Assembly (NCBI RefSeq): GCF_022539315.1
Contig: NC_066316.1
Coordinates: forward strand, 100,062,179 to 100,126,178
Source of the DNA: Serinus canaria
Taxonomy: Eukaryota; Chordata; Aves; Passeriformes; Fringillidae
Direction of reading: 5' to 3'
Length of the DNA: 64,000 bases
The notes below the pieces were generated by a model. That model was given only the letters and a program-made list of their open reading frames with translations. It was not told the origin of the DNA and made no database searches. The position numbers and the translations under genes were made by a program. Below are positions 25,001 to 38,589 of the stretch, piece after piece; positions within the stretch are counted from its first letter, which is position 1; each line of letters opens with the position of its first letter.

Positions 25001-28000
25001 ATTATTTGAAGTAAAAATTGTATGAAAAAGTATTGAAATTATTGATTAATTAATCTAATCTGTTTTCATTCCACAACATTTTTATAATTATGTGCACTGA
25101 TATGCTCAAAAATATGAGATGCTTGCTAAGATCTTATTTGTGTTCATTACTGTCTACACTTTGGGAGGGCTGTCTGCCATTTAAAAAGAGAAAAAAATTG
25201 TTTATGTATTATCAAATCAGGGAAATGCATATTCCTCAAGGAGGAAAAATATGTACCTTTTGGTATATTCTGTGGAGGTATCAAAAGTATAACTCCATCT
25301 AAAATTTAGTATAGTCAAAGTATACGTATTCTAGAGCACATAAGTAAATACACCAATACATGTAGTGTATTCACAGCAGATGTGAACAATGGAAAGAAAA
25401 CTATTTTTTCTTTCAAGGAATCTACTGTGTTTCCCTTGTGCCAAAACCCCCAGTTACTCAAAAAATATTCTAAAATGTTCATGTTCCTGTTCCTGCTGTT
25501 CTTCTAGTGTCTTTCTTAAAAAACAAACAAACAAACAAAAAAACCCTAATGAAAGCTATGCACAAGTATTTCCACCTCCCTTTATGTTTTCTTACCTTTC
25601 CTTTTGTGTCCTTTGATTTTCTTTCATCTCCTGCTTATCTAAAGGAAAAAGTAGGAAGGTAGAAAGTCATGCAGCTGACTGGGAGATGTTAATATAATGA
25701 CAGAGTGGTTGCAGACCAAAAACACAGATACTAGTTTTCATCCTCAGTCCCAACCATTGACCACACTTCATGAAACCTAATATTTCATAGAAATTTAGTA
25801 TCTTTGAGATCTTTAACGACCTGTCAAATTTGAATGAAAAATCGCAATGAGATCAAAATTTATTAAAGGGAACTGACAGATGTGGAGAGGAAGATCTAGA
25901 CCAAAAGACAGAGCTATTTTGTAAGTATTATTTATTTAAGAAATAAAAATTCTGGTTTGGGATTAATGGGTTATTCTGAGCAGGTATGTAGTGCTAGTTA
26001 CATTCCATAAAACGTTTATTGCACTTTTGAGCAGTCTAACTGCAGCTTATTATCTGTCATTAAATCTGGAATAGAATCTGTTCCTAATTAGTACTATGTT
26101 CAAATATGATATTAGAATCCAAAGCAATTATTTTTTGGATATAGGAAAATTAAATTTGAAATTATTTTTTCTTAACTTCTTTAGCTGAGGTGCTTTGAAC
26201 TTCCCAAGTTAGGAGATTCAACTTTGTTGTCTCAGCTTATCTACATGAAAAAAATTTCTTGACTCTATCAGTCTAGATTTCATGGCTTACATTTAGAGAA
26301 AGTGGAACTAAAGGTCCCAGTGACACCCAAATTGAGCACTGAAATTAGAGTACAGGTGCTGTCAAGTGTAAGTTATTAAGCAGAGGGTGCAATTTCTGGC
26401 TAATACAAAGATCTGCACAAAAAAGACTCAATTTTAAGGATTTTTTTTTTTCCTAGTGGCTTTAGCTTTTGGGCATAGACTTCACATTTTTTCCATCTCT
26501 TTAAAGCATTAAATGATCTATTAATAAGAAACAGCATTAGGAACTGTGGATGCTGTCAAAACCTTGGATCAATGATTTTGGGGAGGGGTGAGAAGGAGTC
26601 AGTTTATATTTCTGAAATCAATATTTTCCCACATTTTGCTATTTTTGTGTTCTATGCGTTCAATAATAGAAACTCTAAATAAAATGTAAAAGAGACCTAA
26701 ATTCTCCCAGTGATTCCTTTGTAAGTTAATTTTAGGAAAACTTATCTTGATTATGCTTAACTTGCCTTATTGTGCAAGTTCAAACAACTGTGACCTTGCA
26801 ATTATTCCCAATTGATTTATCACTTTCTCACCCAGAATTATTTATTTAAGCTAATCCGTAACTGCTTTGCCATCACCTGTATGAAGGAGTATACAATGAG
26901 ATTGCAAACCAGAGCACTAAGTGGAAACACCATCTTCTATGTATTGCTGTATGTCAGCTAACTTATTGGAAAAGAAATTTTCAGTCTAAACAACTGACTC
27001 TTATTTTTACCTTTAATATATATAAAAAGATCCATTCATGCCAGACTAGACCACAACCAGAACAGTTTAGAACAGAGAGATCAGTGGAACCTAATTATAA
27101 TTTAGAAGCTCCTCCAAAACTATTGACTTTGTCTGTGCTCTAACCAATTGGATTGGATAGAATGGGAGGTTTCTACCAATTTCTTCTCATTGCTACTACT
27201 GATTTTACAAAAATCATTACTGTTGGTAATACATGATGTGTTCAGGTAGCATTTTAAGATTTTGTATGTCTACCTTGTTGGATGAAAGTAAAACAAAACT
27301 AATTATTTTTTTGTTAAATCCAGTTGGTCTTGCTGATTAAACGCATATAAATTTCAAAAAAATGTGAATTGAAGTACATAAATGAACAAAATATAAACTG
27401 AATTAGCTTTTTAAAATACAGCACATGAAAGAAGACTTGGAAAAATGATATCAGGTTGTATAAAAGAAATAAAAAAGTTTAGAAACTGTAGAACTCTGCT
27501 TTTCAGGCATTTACCACAGTAAAATTCATGAATGTTTTTCTCTTTTCTAACTAAAAAAAATCCCATTGGTATTAGCAGAGGCCAATAAAAGCTACTTTTA
27601 TTGTGAGTGAAGAGACACTGCTGCCTCACATCATTAGAAACAATTTCCAGTCTCCCAGAAGACACAGTTTAATTGATAAAACATTAGTGTGATAGAGACC
27701 ATTTGTCAAAAGTTAGACTTGTGAACTTACTAGAGCTTAGTGAAAATGAGCTGAAATTTTCAGTCTTTTTTAAACCTAGTGCTTATTTAAAGAAGTTCTG
27801 TTTCTCTTTTTTTTTTTTTTTCATTATCTGCAACATTTTTTGTATTTTAGAATGGAAAATACCAAAAATGGTTTTTGAGGGATTCATTATTTTTTATTCA
27901 GTAGTGCATGCAATTTAGCTTTTTATTATGAATAATCTCCTGGTAGTTCGCTCTCATCTTCTAATGAAGTGTTACTATGGATATGATTTGATTTTAACTC

Positions 28001-28411
28001 CTGTAATTATTTTCTCAGACATTATTGCTGCTCTGCATGACATTACAGCTTTCAGGTTTATCATATGTTCTTCTGACACATTTTAGATTCACCTTTGGGG
28101 AAGTAAGCCCCATGGCCACCCTTGATGGCAATCCAAGGACCATATATTATATCTTTCTGCAAAAAGATGCCTGCGAGGAGCAATTACAGAATTACAAAAT
28201 CATGGAAATGTCAGGAGGGAGGATTAGAAGGAGGAAAAGATTAAAGAGTTATCTCTGTGCTAGAAACCATGGAAAATGCCTGAGAACAGTCACACAGAAA
28301 TGAGGGCTTCTTCCCCTACAAAAGTGGTGGGATTTATAACCCAACTGAAGTGCAGTTCTAACAGCAATACATGTAATGTGGTCAGTAAATAGGAGTTAAG
28401 AAACATTGCGT
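22059..28411. other. Long AT-rich stretch, no gene seen
   Basis: More than 6 kb in which I recognise no gene, RNA or mobile element. Local oddities are an (AAAC)n-like run at about 25515-25542, very AT-rich DNA at 24880-25080, and a short direct repeat near 24330-24362 (ccagaatagttta twice). ORFs do not exceed 93 codons, and the one at 28025-28303 has no recognisable domain. Confidence 0.55.
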
Positions 28412-29206
28412 GGGGATTGAGTGCACCCTCAGTCAGTTTGCAGACTACACCAAGTTGGGAAGGAATGATGTTCTGCTGGAGAGCAGGAAGGCTCTCCAAA
28501 GGGATCAATTTGCTGAGGCCAATCATATGAGGTTCAACAAGGCAAAATGCCAGATCCTGACTTTGGCTCACAGCAATCCCTGCAGTGCTTCTGACTGGGG
28601 ATGAGTGTCTGGAAAGTTTCCCAGCTGGAAGTGCTGATCAACAGCAGCTGAACATGAGCCAGAATATGCCCAGGTGGCCAAGAAGGCCAGTGGCATCCTG
28701 GTCTGTATCAGCAATAGTATGGCCAACAGTGCTAGGGAAAATATTGTCCCTGTGCACTGAGCATCCGTGAGGCTGCACCTCGAGCCCTGTGTTCAGCTTT
28801 GGGGCTATGACTACACTGAGGAGTTGGAGGAAGTCCAGAGGACAGAAACAGAGCTGATGAAGGGTCTGGAGCACAAGTCTGATGTGGAGCAGCTGAGAGA
28901 GATGGGAGAGCAGGAGTTCTCTTTTCCAAAGTAATGAGCAATAGGAAGAGAGGAGACAGACACAAGTTGTGCCAGGGGAGATTTAAATTGGATATTAGGA
29001 AGCATTTCTACACGGAATGATTTTTCAGGCTTTGGAAAAGGCTGCCCAGGGACGTGGTTAAGACACGGTCCCTGGAGGTATTTTAAAGATGTGTAGATGT
29101 GGCACTTAGGCATGTGGTTTAGTGGTGGGCTTAGCAGTGTTAGTTTTATGATTGAACTTGATAATCTTAGAGGCCTTTTCAACCCTAGGTTATTCTATGA
29201 GTCTAG
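28412..29206 (+). mobile_element. CR1 LINE, end of ORF2 plus 3' UTR
   Basis: This begins in the reverse-transcriptase domain at motif C, which reads FADY (28437-28448) instead of FADD. It runs through the CR1 C-terminal coding region (aaggccagtggcatcctgg, tctggagcacaagtctgatg) and the 3' UTR (ccaggggagatttaaattgg, gtagatgtggcacttagg). It ends with the weakened terminus ttattctatgagtcta. Many indels break the frame; the ORFs at 28290-29182 on both strands belong to it. Confidence 0.92.
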
Positions 29207-29583
29207 AAATTCTAAAATCCTTACTTCCCTAGGAATTTGCATTGAGTAAACAGTGTCCTCAACTATATAGAAGGAAAACAAATTTTTATTTTTTTTAATT
29301 TTTATTCCTGAAATCTTTTTAATGAATTCAAAGTTATCTCAGCCTCCTGAGTGGAGATCAGGTTTTAAAACCTTTCCTTTCAAACCACTGTGTGGCACTC
29401 TCTTTTAATATTCAGAGTCATGGTACAGAAGGGCACTTATACAGTTCTTGTGATGCAACAAGGCTCTGCAAATGTTCAGCCTTATAGTATGGAACAGTTT
29501 ATCATGGAAACTCCAGTATAAATTTAAATAAAGATTTTCCAATACATAACATTTCTATAATTATTGTCATCAGAATATGATAA
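29207..29583. other. AT-rich spacer, nothing seen
   Basis: Sequence between the CR1 end and the large hairpin, with a T/A-rich patch at about 29282-29306. No gene or repeat recognised. Confidence 0.6.
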
Positions 29584-29681
29584 CTTTCCATAGTTAGAAA
29601 TATCTTATGTGATCTATCTATCTTGAAGCCCTAATGCTTCAAGATAGATAGATCACATAAGATATTTCTAACTATGGAAAG
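29584..29681. repeat. Perfect inverted repeat, 46-bp arms, 6-base loop
   Basis: Bases 29584-29629 (CTTTCCATAG...CTTGAAGC) are the exact reverse complement of 29636-29681, separated by only six bases (CCTAAT). There is no mismatch in 46 bp. It is not the end of any transposon I recognise, and no target duplication flanks it. A structure this perfect with so short a loop is unstable in replication, so it is probably recent, made by fold-back or template-switch synthesis. An RNA across it would form a long perfect duplex. An assembly artefact is a further possibility. Confidence 0.96.
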
Positions 29682-32600
29682 AACCCTACTGAATATAGAA
29701 AACTGCGCCTGGAACTCTTCAAGTTTATCTCCAGAATAATGACTGAATTTGCAATACTCTAAATCACTTTATGGATGTAATCAACACTAAGTGATTGAAA
29801 AGGAGAGGTGCTCTTAAGCTCAATAAAATGATTTACTCCCCTACTAAACAATACTTGATCACTGCACTTTACAAGGGAAGAAATTCCTTTCACCATTATT
29901 TGAATTACAGGCAAACATACATGCTACTGACACCAAAAACTACTTTACAATCATTTTATTTTAATAATCTTTTTATCCCTTCTTATTGCTTCCTTTTTAT
30001 TACACAAACTGCCAGGCAATAAAATAAGTTTTCACCTATTTTTTATGTCTTATATAAAATTCCCTCATTGACTTCAATGGAATTTTGTCTAAGACATGAA
30101 TAAAAGCAAGGTAATGACTATCATTTGTCTTGCTCTTTAGGCTTCTGATCTGAGGGTGAAAGTATCACACTTAGAGGCAAATTTGTATTTATTTTTAGGT
30201 GGTCTGAAACCAAAGATTTGGCTGAGTGTTTTGATTTGGGTTTTTTTGCCTAATTTCTTCTCTGAGGTTCAGATGTATACTCATTTAAGATTTGTTTGCA
30301 GCATTGTTATGTTGCTGCTAACTTATATCACTGCACTCGAATAGTAGTTAACATTTCTGAAATATCCTATACTAAATAAAGTTTCTGGTTAAGTATTCAA
30401 GTTAATTATTTTTAAAAATATTTCGATTTTGTGCTACCTGATCTCTAGAAAATACTTATTTTTATTGGCTTGAGTATATTCTGTCTTCCATTTTGACTCG
30501 TTTGCCCAAAAATTCTTTGTCTATTAGGTTATGTTAGTTACTGGTAAGGCAGTACAATGAATGAGACTGTTCCATGTAATGCTGCTGCTTAGAAGAACAG
30601 AAATTATTTTCCTTGATCATAGTGCTAATAAAATAAAAATGTATTTTAGATGTACTGCTTTCTGTGTTAGCCTAGCAAAACTTCAGTCTAAGAGTTTAGT
30701 TTTCTGCTCAAGGCTTCTTACGGGGTCCTGTGACAGGGCTCACTCACATTGGGACTTCCTGGACTGTTACTACTTTACTCAACTTTCTGCCCATCTCTCC
30801 ATGTTCCAGTTGTCTTCAGAAACAAATAAGCCATTTTTCTGAATTGTATATCAGAGCTTCTTTTTGGATAGGATGAAGCTCTCTTATGTGCCTATTTTTT
30901 CCCCACTGTTTTTGAGGAATCTTTGGGTAAGTAACTCAAATGACAACTCAACTCTAAAGAATTGACTCTGTCAGACAAAACCCACTCCTTGTCTTCCCAT
31001 TTCCCCCGCTGAACTTCTTTCCCCAGCATTTCACCGCCAATCTGCAGACACTCAGTCACTGTCTCTAAATCCAGAACTGAAGCTCAGCTCCAGAACCAGA
31101 GTTAGGATCAGGTCCATTGGGAAGATCGTGGCCATGAATGAAGAGCATGGACAGATGCAGAGGCCAGGGCCAGAGCTGAAACACGGTCCCCAGATGGAGG
31201 ATGACCCTGCAGACCTGCAGACATCTCACCGCCCTGGCTCACACAGCTCATCTCATTTCATCCTGACCCCAGCTTTGAGGCACCACCCTGCATCTCCGTC
31301 CTGGGGCACAGGACAGACAAATCCTCATGCAGCTGGGTTCTAATTTAAGGTTCCATGTCTCTCACTGGGAAACACTCAGGACTGTGGATTGTGTTTGATG
31401 AATTTGATCCCTCCAGACCCACTTCTCTTATGAATCTAATGACCTCTGACCACTGCTGTAAACATCTTTTTCATAGACTTTTTCTCATTGTTGCTGGTAT
31501 TAACATCAGCTACCAGTGTACACTCTATGCCTAATAAAGCATAAACCACCCTCCAATTTTTCTCAAATATAAAGTCACAATTTCATTTTTCATTTTCAAA
31601 CTTTCTATTTTTTTGTATTACCAGTTTTAACTCGCCTATATATGTTCCTTGAAGGCTTTCACTCCTTCCTTCTTGCTACTATTTGGGAGAAACACAAGTT
31701 CCCATTTGCATGATGCTGTCCTCATAAGAGTGCAATTAAGGCCTATCAGCAGTACAAATGGAAATGTTACCAATGGACTATATATACAAAAACATCACAA
31801 TAATAATGCTCCACAATGTTGGTTCTTACACCTCAGTGACAAAGCACTCCAATAATAGTTATCTACAGAGATTTATTCTATACTCCAGTGAGTTAACAAA
31901 TTCTACAGACCTTAAAATAAAAGAATAAAAAGCAATTTTCTCCATCTGTTGGACTTTCTTCTCCTGCTTCCAGTGGTTCTTCATTAGCTTTGAAACAACT
32001 ATTCCCATTGCATCTGAGAGAAATCCATCCACAAATATTACTACTCTGTTTGCTTTATTAGAAGTGTCCAGGTATATTTATTGCCAAGTTAGCAGTAAAT
32101 GATATTAAAACCTCATTCAGAAATGAAATTAGCATCAGCATCAAAATCTTCTCATTTTACATCTTTGTTTCAAATTAACGCAATTCTATTAGTTAGTGAT
32201 ATGCAGTGTAACTAAATGAGCAAACTCATATTGAGTAGCAAGTTCAGATGTGAAAATAATACAGCTTTCTTTTTGTTAATTAGTTTATAAATCTAATTGT
32301 CTTCAGAGAAAAAAAATTAAAATAAATAATGAGAAAATAAACACAGAAAGAATGTATTGAATGATATTGTGCATCAAAAATTCTGAAATTCATTATGCTA
32401 CGTGGTATAGAATTTGGACAGTCTGCATCATTTTCTGAGAGAACTTTCGGGATGGTAAAAACTGTAAAAGTAGCAAAAGATTTTTGAGGAATAAATCTAC
32501 CAAAGTGGACATTGTGGTGATCTCTACCTACCTTTTATCAGAAGACTGAGAGATAACATCATGACTGAATGTAAATATCCTCACTCATAAAAGAACACTA

Positions 32601-35600
32601 CATACTAAAGGCTAAAACACCTTTCAAGAAAGAAGAAATAAGTGCCAGAAAATTAAACTCTGAGTATTCTGAAATAGAGAGGCTGATGATGATTTTTTAA
32701 AAAACAAGAATAATAAATAATAGCAATAAAATGTCAAGAAAATTGATAGATCCTTACTATATTTTGATGCCTCGAGATCTGGATTTATTTCTAACAGATG
32801 TGCTTTAGACAAATAAAAGGGTAAATTTCACTGTATGTAATATACAGAGGAGGAGAGACAGAATTCCTGATGTTCCTTATTGAGCTTTGCCTTTATGGAT
32901 CTTGGTAAGTAGGGCCTTGTAACTTGCAGAAATCTGTTTATGAATATAGTTGTAGGAAAGGGACCTTTAGATAATGCAGAAATGAGGGGCAGAACCACAG
33001 TGAGTAGAGCGAGTAGAAAGTCAACAATGCTACTTTTATTTATGTTTTGAGTGCTGCAATTTACCTTGCATAAATCAACAAGGTGGCAATATCAAGGAAC
33101 ATCATGTCTGAGCATTCTTTTGTCCCTAATGTATATTTGCTATGATGTATTTCATAGCATTATCATACATTTATTTTCACAAGACGCATTCACAGTGCAC
33201 AGAGAATTATGAATGAAGCAATAGAGCAAAATTTAATTTAATTCTAATTATTTAATGGGTTGTTCTCTATCTTGTGTAGAGTTTATTAGCAAATCCACAT
33301 GCATAACATTTAGAGCAGTTCTCAGTAATATTTTTTGGCTTCTAAAGTGTTTATCAGGTCTGATACACACAGATCTGATACATATTTTTCTTATAAGAAG
33401 TGCAAAAATAATTTGGGCAAAAATTAGTCATGGATCCAAAGGATTGTTTTAGTCTCATAGAAAAACTGGGTAGCTTTCCTACATATTTTTCTTATTATTC
33501 AAATTATCTACTAACCAGGTAGGATCTTGAGGTTTTAAGAATGAAGGTGGGGGGGCAGGGGGGTGATTCATCATGTACCTAAAGAGATTTTGGAAACAAG
33601 TAGAAGAGGTTTAACATTAACTGATGTTAAATTAACTTCATTCCATAAGACTGTAAACAAATACAATAGTGACATTTTGGGGAACAGTTTAGAAATATCT
33701 GTTTATTGCCTGAACTTACACATGACAGCTGGTCTAAATAATGAGGAAGAAAGAAAGTACTGAAACATAAAAAGGTGACTGGGAATATTTCTCCTGGATT
33801 TATTGTAGGAAAATCAAGTCTGACAAAACTAAAAGATAGAATTACTGTCTTTGTGAATGTGGAGGAAAGATGAGATGCTGGTAACTTTGTCTCACAGGAC
33901 CAGTATGGTTTGAATAAATTCACTGTGTGATGGATGGACAACTGACTGCTGCAGTGTCACCATTTAGCACTAAAGAAGCTCAGGTTCTGAGGTCTCACAT
34001 AGAAAGCTTTCTGGTTGCAGACATTGTTCTTGTGCATGCTGTTTTCGCTTTTTATGAGATTCTCCAAGCTCTGATAAGAATAATTTTTTTTTCCTCTTCA
34101 CATGTTAACATGTGTTCTGAGCAGGTTTTGATAAAAAGAAATTGGGTAGCAAAACTGTTACAGTGTACATAAGAAAACTTAAGAAAAATTATGATGTGCT
34201 TAGTAATTTTTAATGAGTTGAATAAAAGAGAAAATGCAACAAGGATAAACTAACACTCAAGTGTCATTCAAGTCTCAGAATTTTTAATACTGAAAATGTG
34301 AAATATAATGTTGTTGTCCTTAACCAGGATTTTGCAGAGTAGGTTCTTAAAATAGAAGTGCATTCTGATTTTTGCCATGATACATTTCAAGGCTTTGCTT
34401 GTGTTTTTCTGCCTTCAGGTTGCCAGGGTATTTAATCCATTGGTCTTTAGAGATTTAGAATATATTCTTCTCCAGAGTATTTTTCCAAATTAAATTATCA
34501 GAGACTAAAGCACTATAGTTTCACAGCGGATGCAACAGTACTAAGCAGAAGTATTAATAAGATGGATTTCCATGGGTAGAAGAAAATACATGACACTTTG
34601 GACACTAATACCTTAATTAATTTCACTGACTATGAAAGCAGCAACTGGTAGCCAAGAGTGTGGCTGCTCTCTGTACTCAATACAGAGTACTGCAGTAGCT
34701 GGATTCCTCACACCTCTCCAAAATGGCCCAAGGAAACATGAATAATGTTGCTTTGTTTAAAAATAAAGTAGTTTTCTATTTACTTGCAAATCATACATGT
34801 AAAGCCTTACTTCCTGAACAGCAGAGAAGTAAAACACTCTAATCCATAATTTTTGCCAACTTCTAGCCAAAACTTTAAAATGTAATTTTAAAATGCCTTT
34901 AATAAATGCTTTTTATAATAAACTTGTTATTCAGTCTTTTGCTAAACTTCTCAAGAGTTCCTTTTAACCTTCTTTATTACCTTTTAAAAGAAAATAGCAA
35001 AACATTTTTGAAGATCTTTACTTGAAGACTACATTCCATGATGCTGTGTAGGATTCTTTTCCCATTTTGGAAAGAAAAATGTGAAAAATTATTGACAAGC
35101 GATGGAGAAAGGTCAGAGCTATGGTTACTGTTAACTGACAGGCACTCCATAGTGGGATAGGTATTACAGGAATTACAAACACTCTCCTCAGGCTTCAAAC
35201 TGCCAGTGTGCCATCATCTGAATGTATAGCAAGGAACAGCATTGTGGGACGCTACTGTTTCTATTTGTTTTTAGCATAGACAGCAGCCTTCAGTTTAAAT
35301 TTTTAAAGCAGATTTCAGGATGTTCTCCCAGCAAGATTGAAACAGAAATGCCATCTGAAGTGAGCCAGAAACAAAATGGAGAGATGCACAACTAATTTTT
35401 TGTTTCTGACTGGTAGAACAGCGCTCTGTAGGTTTGCTTCCTACGTTATCCTTTTAAAGAAGAGCTTTTGCACATGCTAACAAATTTGAAAACAAAATTT
35501 CCCACCAGGATTTTCTTCACATTTTGGACAAAAGGGAAGAAAACACCTGTCCAAGCTGACTCCAGATAAATTTTTGTTAAAAATATTACAACTAAAAATG

Positions 35601-35602
35601 AG
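29682..35602. other. Long AT-rich stretch, no gene seen
   Basis: No gene, RNA or mobile element is recognised. A GC-richer patch at about 30960-31345 holds a 71-codon plus-strand ORF (31128-31343) that I cannot classify. Other ORFs are under 105 codons. A G-rich run lies at about 33546-33564. Confidence 0.55.
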
Positions 35603-35659
35603 AAATATTGAAGTGAAAAGACTTCAATATTTTAAGCTTCTTCTTCTTCTTCTTCTTCA
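35603..35659. repeat. 12-bp-arm hairpin followed by (TTC)n
   Basis: AAATATTGAAGT at 35603-35614 pairs exactly with 35621-35632 across a 6-base loop. A run of about eight TTC units follows at roughly 35636-35659. The two may have expanded independently; no function is implied. Confidence 0.85.
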
Positions 35660-36784
35660 AGGTTTATTCTTTACATGTTTCAGATAATAAAATAAGACAA
35701 AGGTTTGTAGAAATAGGAAAAAGTAAATATTTGAAATGCCCTGTATACTGTATTCTAAAATATACCTGTTTGTGAATCTGTGTTGTGTTCATACCCTGAT
35801 AGGCATGGTTTATTTCATCAGATTTTAGCCAGTTAGAAGACTGATAGTCAAGCTTCCTATATGTTTGGGAATTGTCTTCTTATATGGGATGGAATTTCTA
35901 GACAGTGCAGCACATTCAATTGGCCCAGATAACTCTCCTAAGACACAGATTATCTGCAACCATTTCCTTTCACCAAGTGTTGAGGAAACCTAGGACAATC
36001 TTTTCGTAATACCTTGAAACCTGTTGTTCCTTTTGTTTCCTAAATTTCCTCTCCTCTGTTCAGTGTTTGTACCAAGAAATCTTCACACAAAATATTTCAA
36101 GACATCTGTATGCAATGCACCATCCATATTGTGCCATCCATAGGTGGCATCTATATTAGCTGGTGACACAGAGCTGTGTCACAGGTACAGCTCTGGTCTG
36201 CAGCCATCCCAGCTGTTAAGGTGTTACTGCAGTCTTGACTTGTGCCGACTTTCTCCCAGACAGCACCCAAGCCTGCCTCAGGGGTGGCATGATGAATACT
36301 TATAGAAGAAAAAGAAACATATTTGAAGACTCAATCCATTTTAAGGAATGTTTGCAGAATGTCTGCAACACATAATTTCCACTTTAAATGATAAATTTCA
36401 ATTAGTGAAACTCAATCAGATAGTGAGAGTTTTTATGGGAAAAGAAGTAAAATAAATCAAGCCCATTATCTGCCTTTAAAGAACACCACAACATGAAAAT
36501 GAGTGTACTTTTATAGCTTGTTAAATATCACCACAATGCCAAATTGAAAATCCTTTTTAGTAGTGAGAAATCTGTTTCAAAAATTAATCTTCAGAAGATT
36601 TTTTAAGATGTCTGGTTTTGGTTTTCACATTTGTTTGCTTATTTATCTGTGATTTCAGAAAATACAAACATGTACAGACACATAACACTGAAACACTTCA
36701 AAAAACTGAGTTTCAGGTTCAGGATGAAAAATTTGAACCAGCTGGTTTAGTTTGGAAAATGTAATGAAAGCTCAGTACAATGAA
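35660..36784. other. Unique sequence, no gene seen
   Basis: Nothing recognised. A GC-richer patch at about 36155-36290 has no coding or repeat signature that I can name. Confidence 0.55.
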
Positions 36785-37060
36785 TTTTGATTAGAAATCA
36801 TCCATAATGTAATAGGATGTGGTGCTGTCAGGTGATACACTTGTAAATCCATGACTTTAATGACAAAATGACAAATTATTTTAAATTTGAGGAAACATAA
36901 CAATCTCTTAAACTGCAACAAACTGAGGGGAAAGAATATTGTCAATTTGCAATCTACATTTTAAATTTACTTGTTACATCAAGTTTAATCATTTATGTTC
37001 AGCTTGTATTAATTTCTATGGTTCAAACTATTTGTAATGCAAATAAAAGAAGTGTGATGT
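36785..37060. repeat. Dispersed direct duplication, copy 1
   Basis: This segment matches 37495-37757 in the same orientation along its length. Shared blocks are gctgtcaggt, aactgaggggaaa-like, caaactatttgtaatgc and aaataaaag...gtgtgatg. Copies start about 710 bases apart and differ by many substitutions and small indels. I know of no repeat family that matches; an unnamed old repeat or an old segmental duplication are both possible. Confidence 0.85.
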
Positions 37061-37494
37061 TAGTAATAGTAAAATAATGCAGGGAATTCTCTGAACTGCT
37101 GTTGAACTCTGTCATGGCTCAGAAAAAGTGGACATTATACTGACTGCACATGGTAGAGTCAGTGAAGTAATAAATATTAAATTTGTCCCTGCAGGGAAGG
37201 AGAAGACGTTTTATTAGTATGAGCTAAGTACCCGGGGTTGTTAAAGAATTTTCTTCTTATCAGCTTTGAGAAGCAGAGTAAAAATTAAAGTTGGCATATC
37301 AGTACTGAATTAAGTAAAACCTTTCTGCTGAAGAAGTTTACGAACGTTGGCAAATTAGGTTATTGTAGCAATACAACAAACTCATCAGAACACCTAAAGG
37401 ACACCTCTTTAAAACGAAACCTTTGTGGTTAAAAATGAAGAACATAATGGAGAAAAAAAAAAGGAGTTTAAATATGTAAAAACTCAAAATTCCC
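37061..37494. other. Spacer between the two duplicated copies
   Basis: Unique AT-rich sequence with no gene or repeat seen. No part of it recurs beyond the second copy as far as I can tell, so the duplicated unit is about 260-275 bp rather than the whole 710-bp period. Confidence 0.55.
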
Positions 37495-37757
37495 TTTTGA
37501 TTGGAAGTAATGGATACTGTAATTGGATGCATTGCTGTCAGGTATTGCATTTGTAAATTCATGACAAATTACTTAATTTTAGGGAAATTTTATAATAATC
37601 TCTTTAACTGCAACTATCTGAGGGGAAAAATACTGTCAACTCACAGTCTACATTTAAAATAGAGTTGTTACATAATATTGAATCATTTATCTTTAGCCTG
37701 CACTAATTTCTTCAGTTCAAACTATTTGTAATGCAAATAAAAGGTGTGATGACTAGT
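37495..37757. repeat. Dispersed direct duplication, copy 2
   Basis: This is the second copy of the segment at 36785-37060. It keeps the same order of blocks (ttttgatt, gctgtcaggt, ctgaggggaaa, ttcaaactatttgtaatgc, gtgtgatg) but is slightly shorter because of small deletions. Confidence 0.85.
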
Positions 37758-38098
37758 GAAATTTTACACCAGCACCTTTGACTCTCAACTTTAGTTACCA
37801 TAAAAGTGTACAAGTGAACACTCAAAATGAAATCTTTTGAGGTTGTCTTCTATTTCTTTCTATTTATTACTATTTTATTCGGAGGTGTTTATGCAGATTG
37901 TGTGCCTCCATTTTTTTAAAATTTGGCTTTGTCTCTGTCAGCATCTGGTTTGTCCTATTCTTTTGAATGCATTCAAAGCTTTTTTTCTATTTATGCATGC
38001 TAGAGAAACAAATGACACCTGATTTGTTTGTAAAATTATATTTTGGACCCTCTGCAATATGGCAGCTCGTGAGAGCTCCTCACCTATATCTCAGTAAA
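37758..38098. other. AT-rich sequence, no gene seen
   Basis: No recognisable feature up to the TTA array. The 61-codon and 118-codon ORFs here are T-rich, or run through the array as poly-tyrosine. Confidence 0.6.

Positions 38099-38589
<491 letters not shown>

Noticed and set aside
25515..25542. (AAAC)n run as a retroposon tail
   Set aside because: No recognisable element precedes it; it looks like a short simple repeat.
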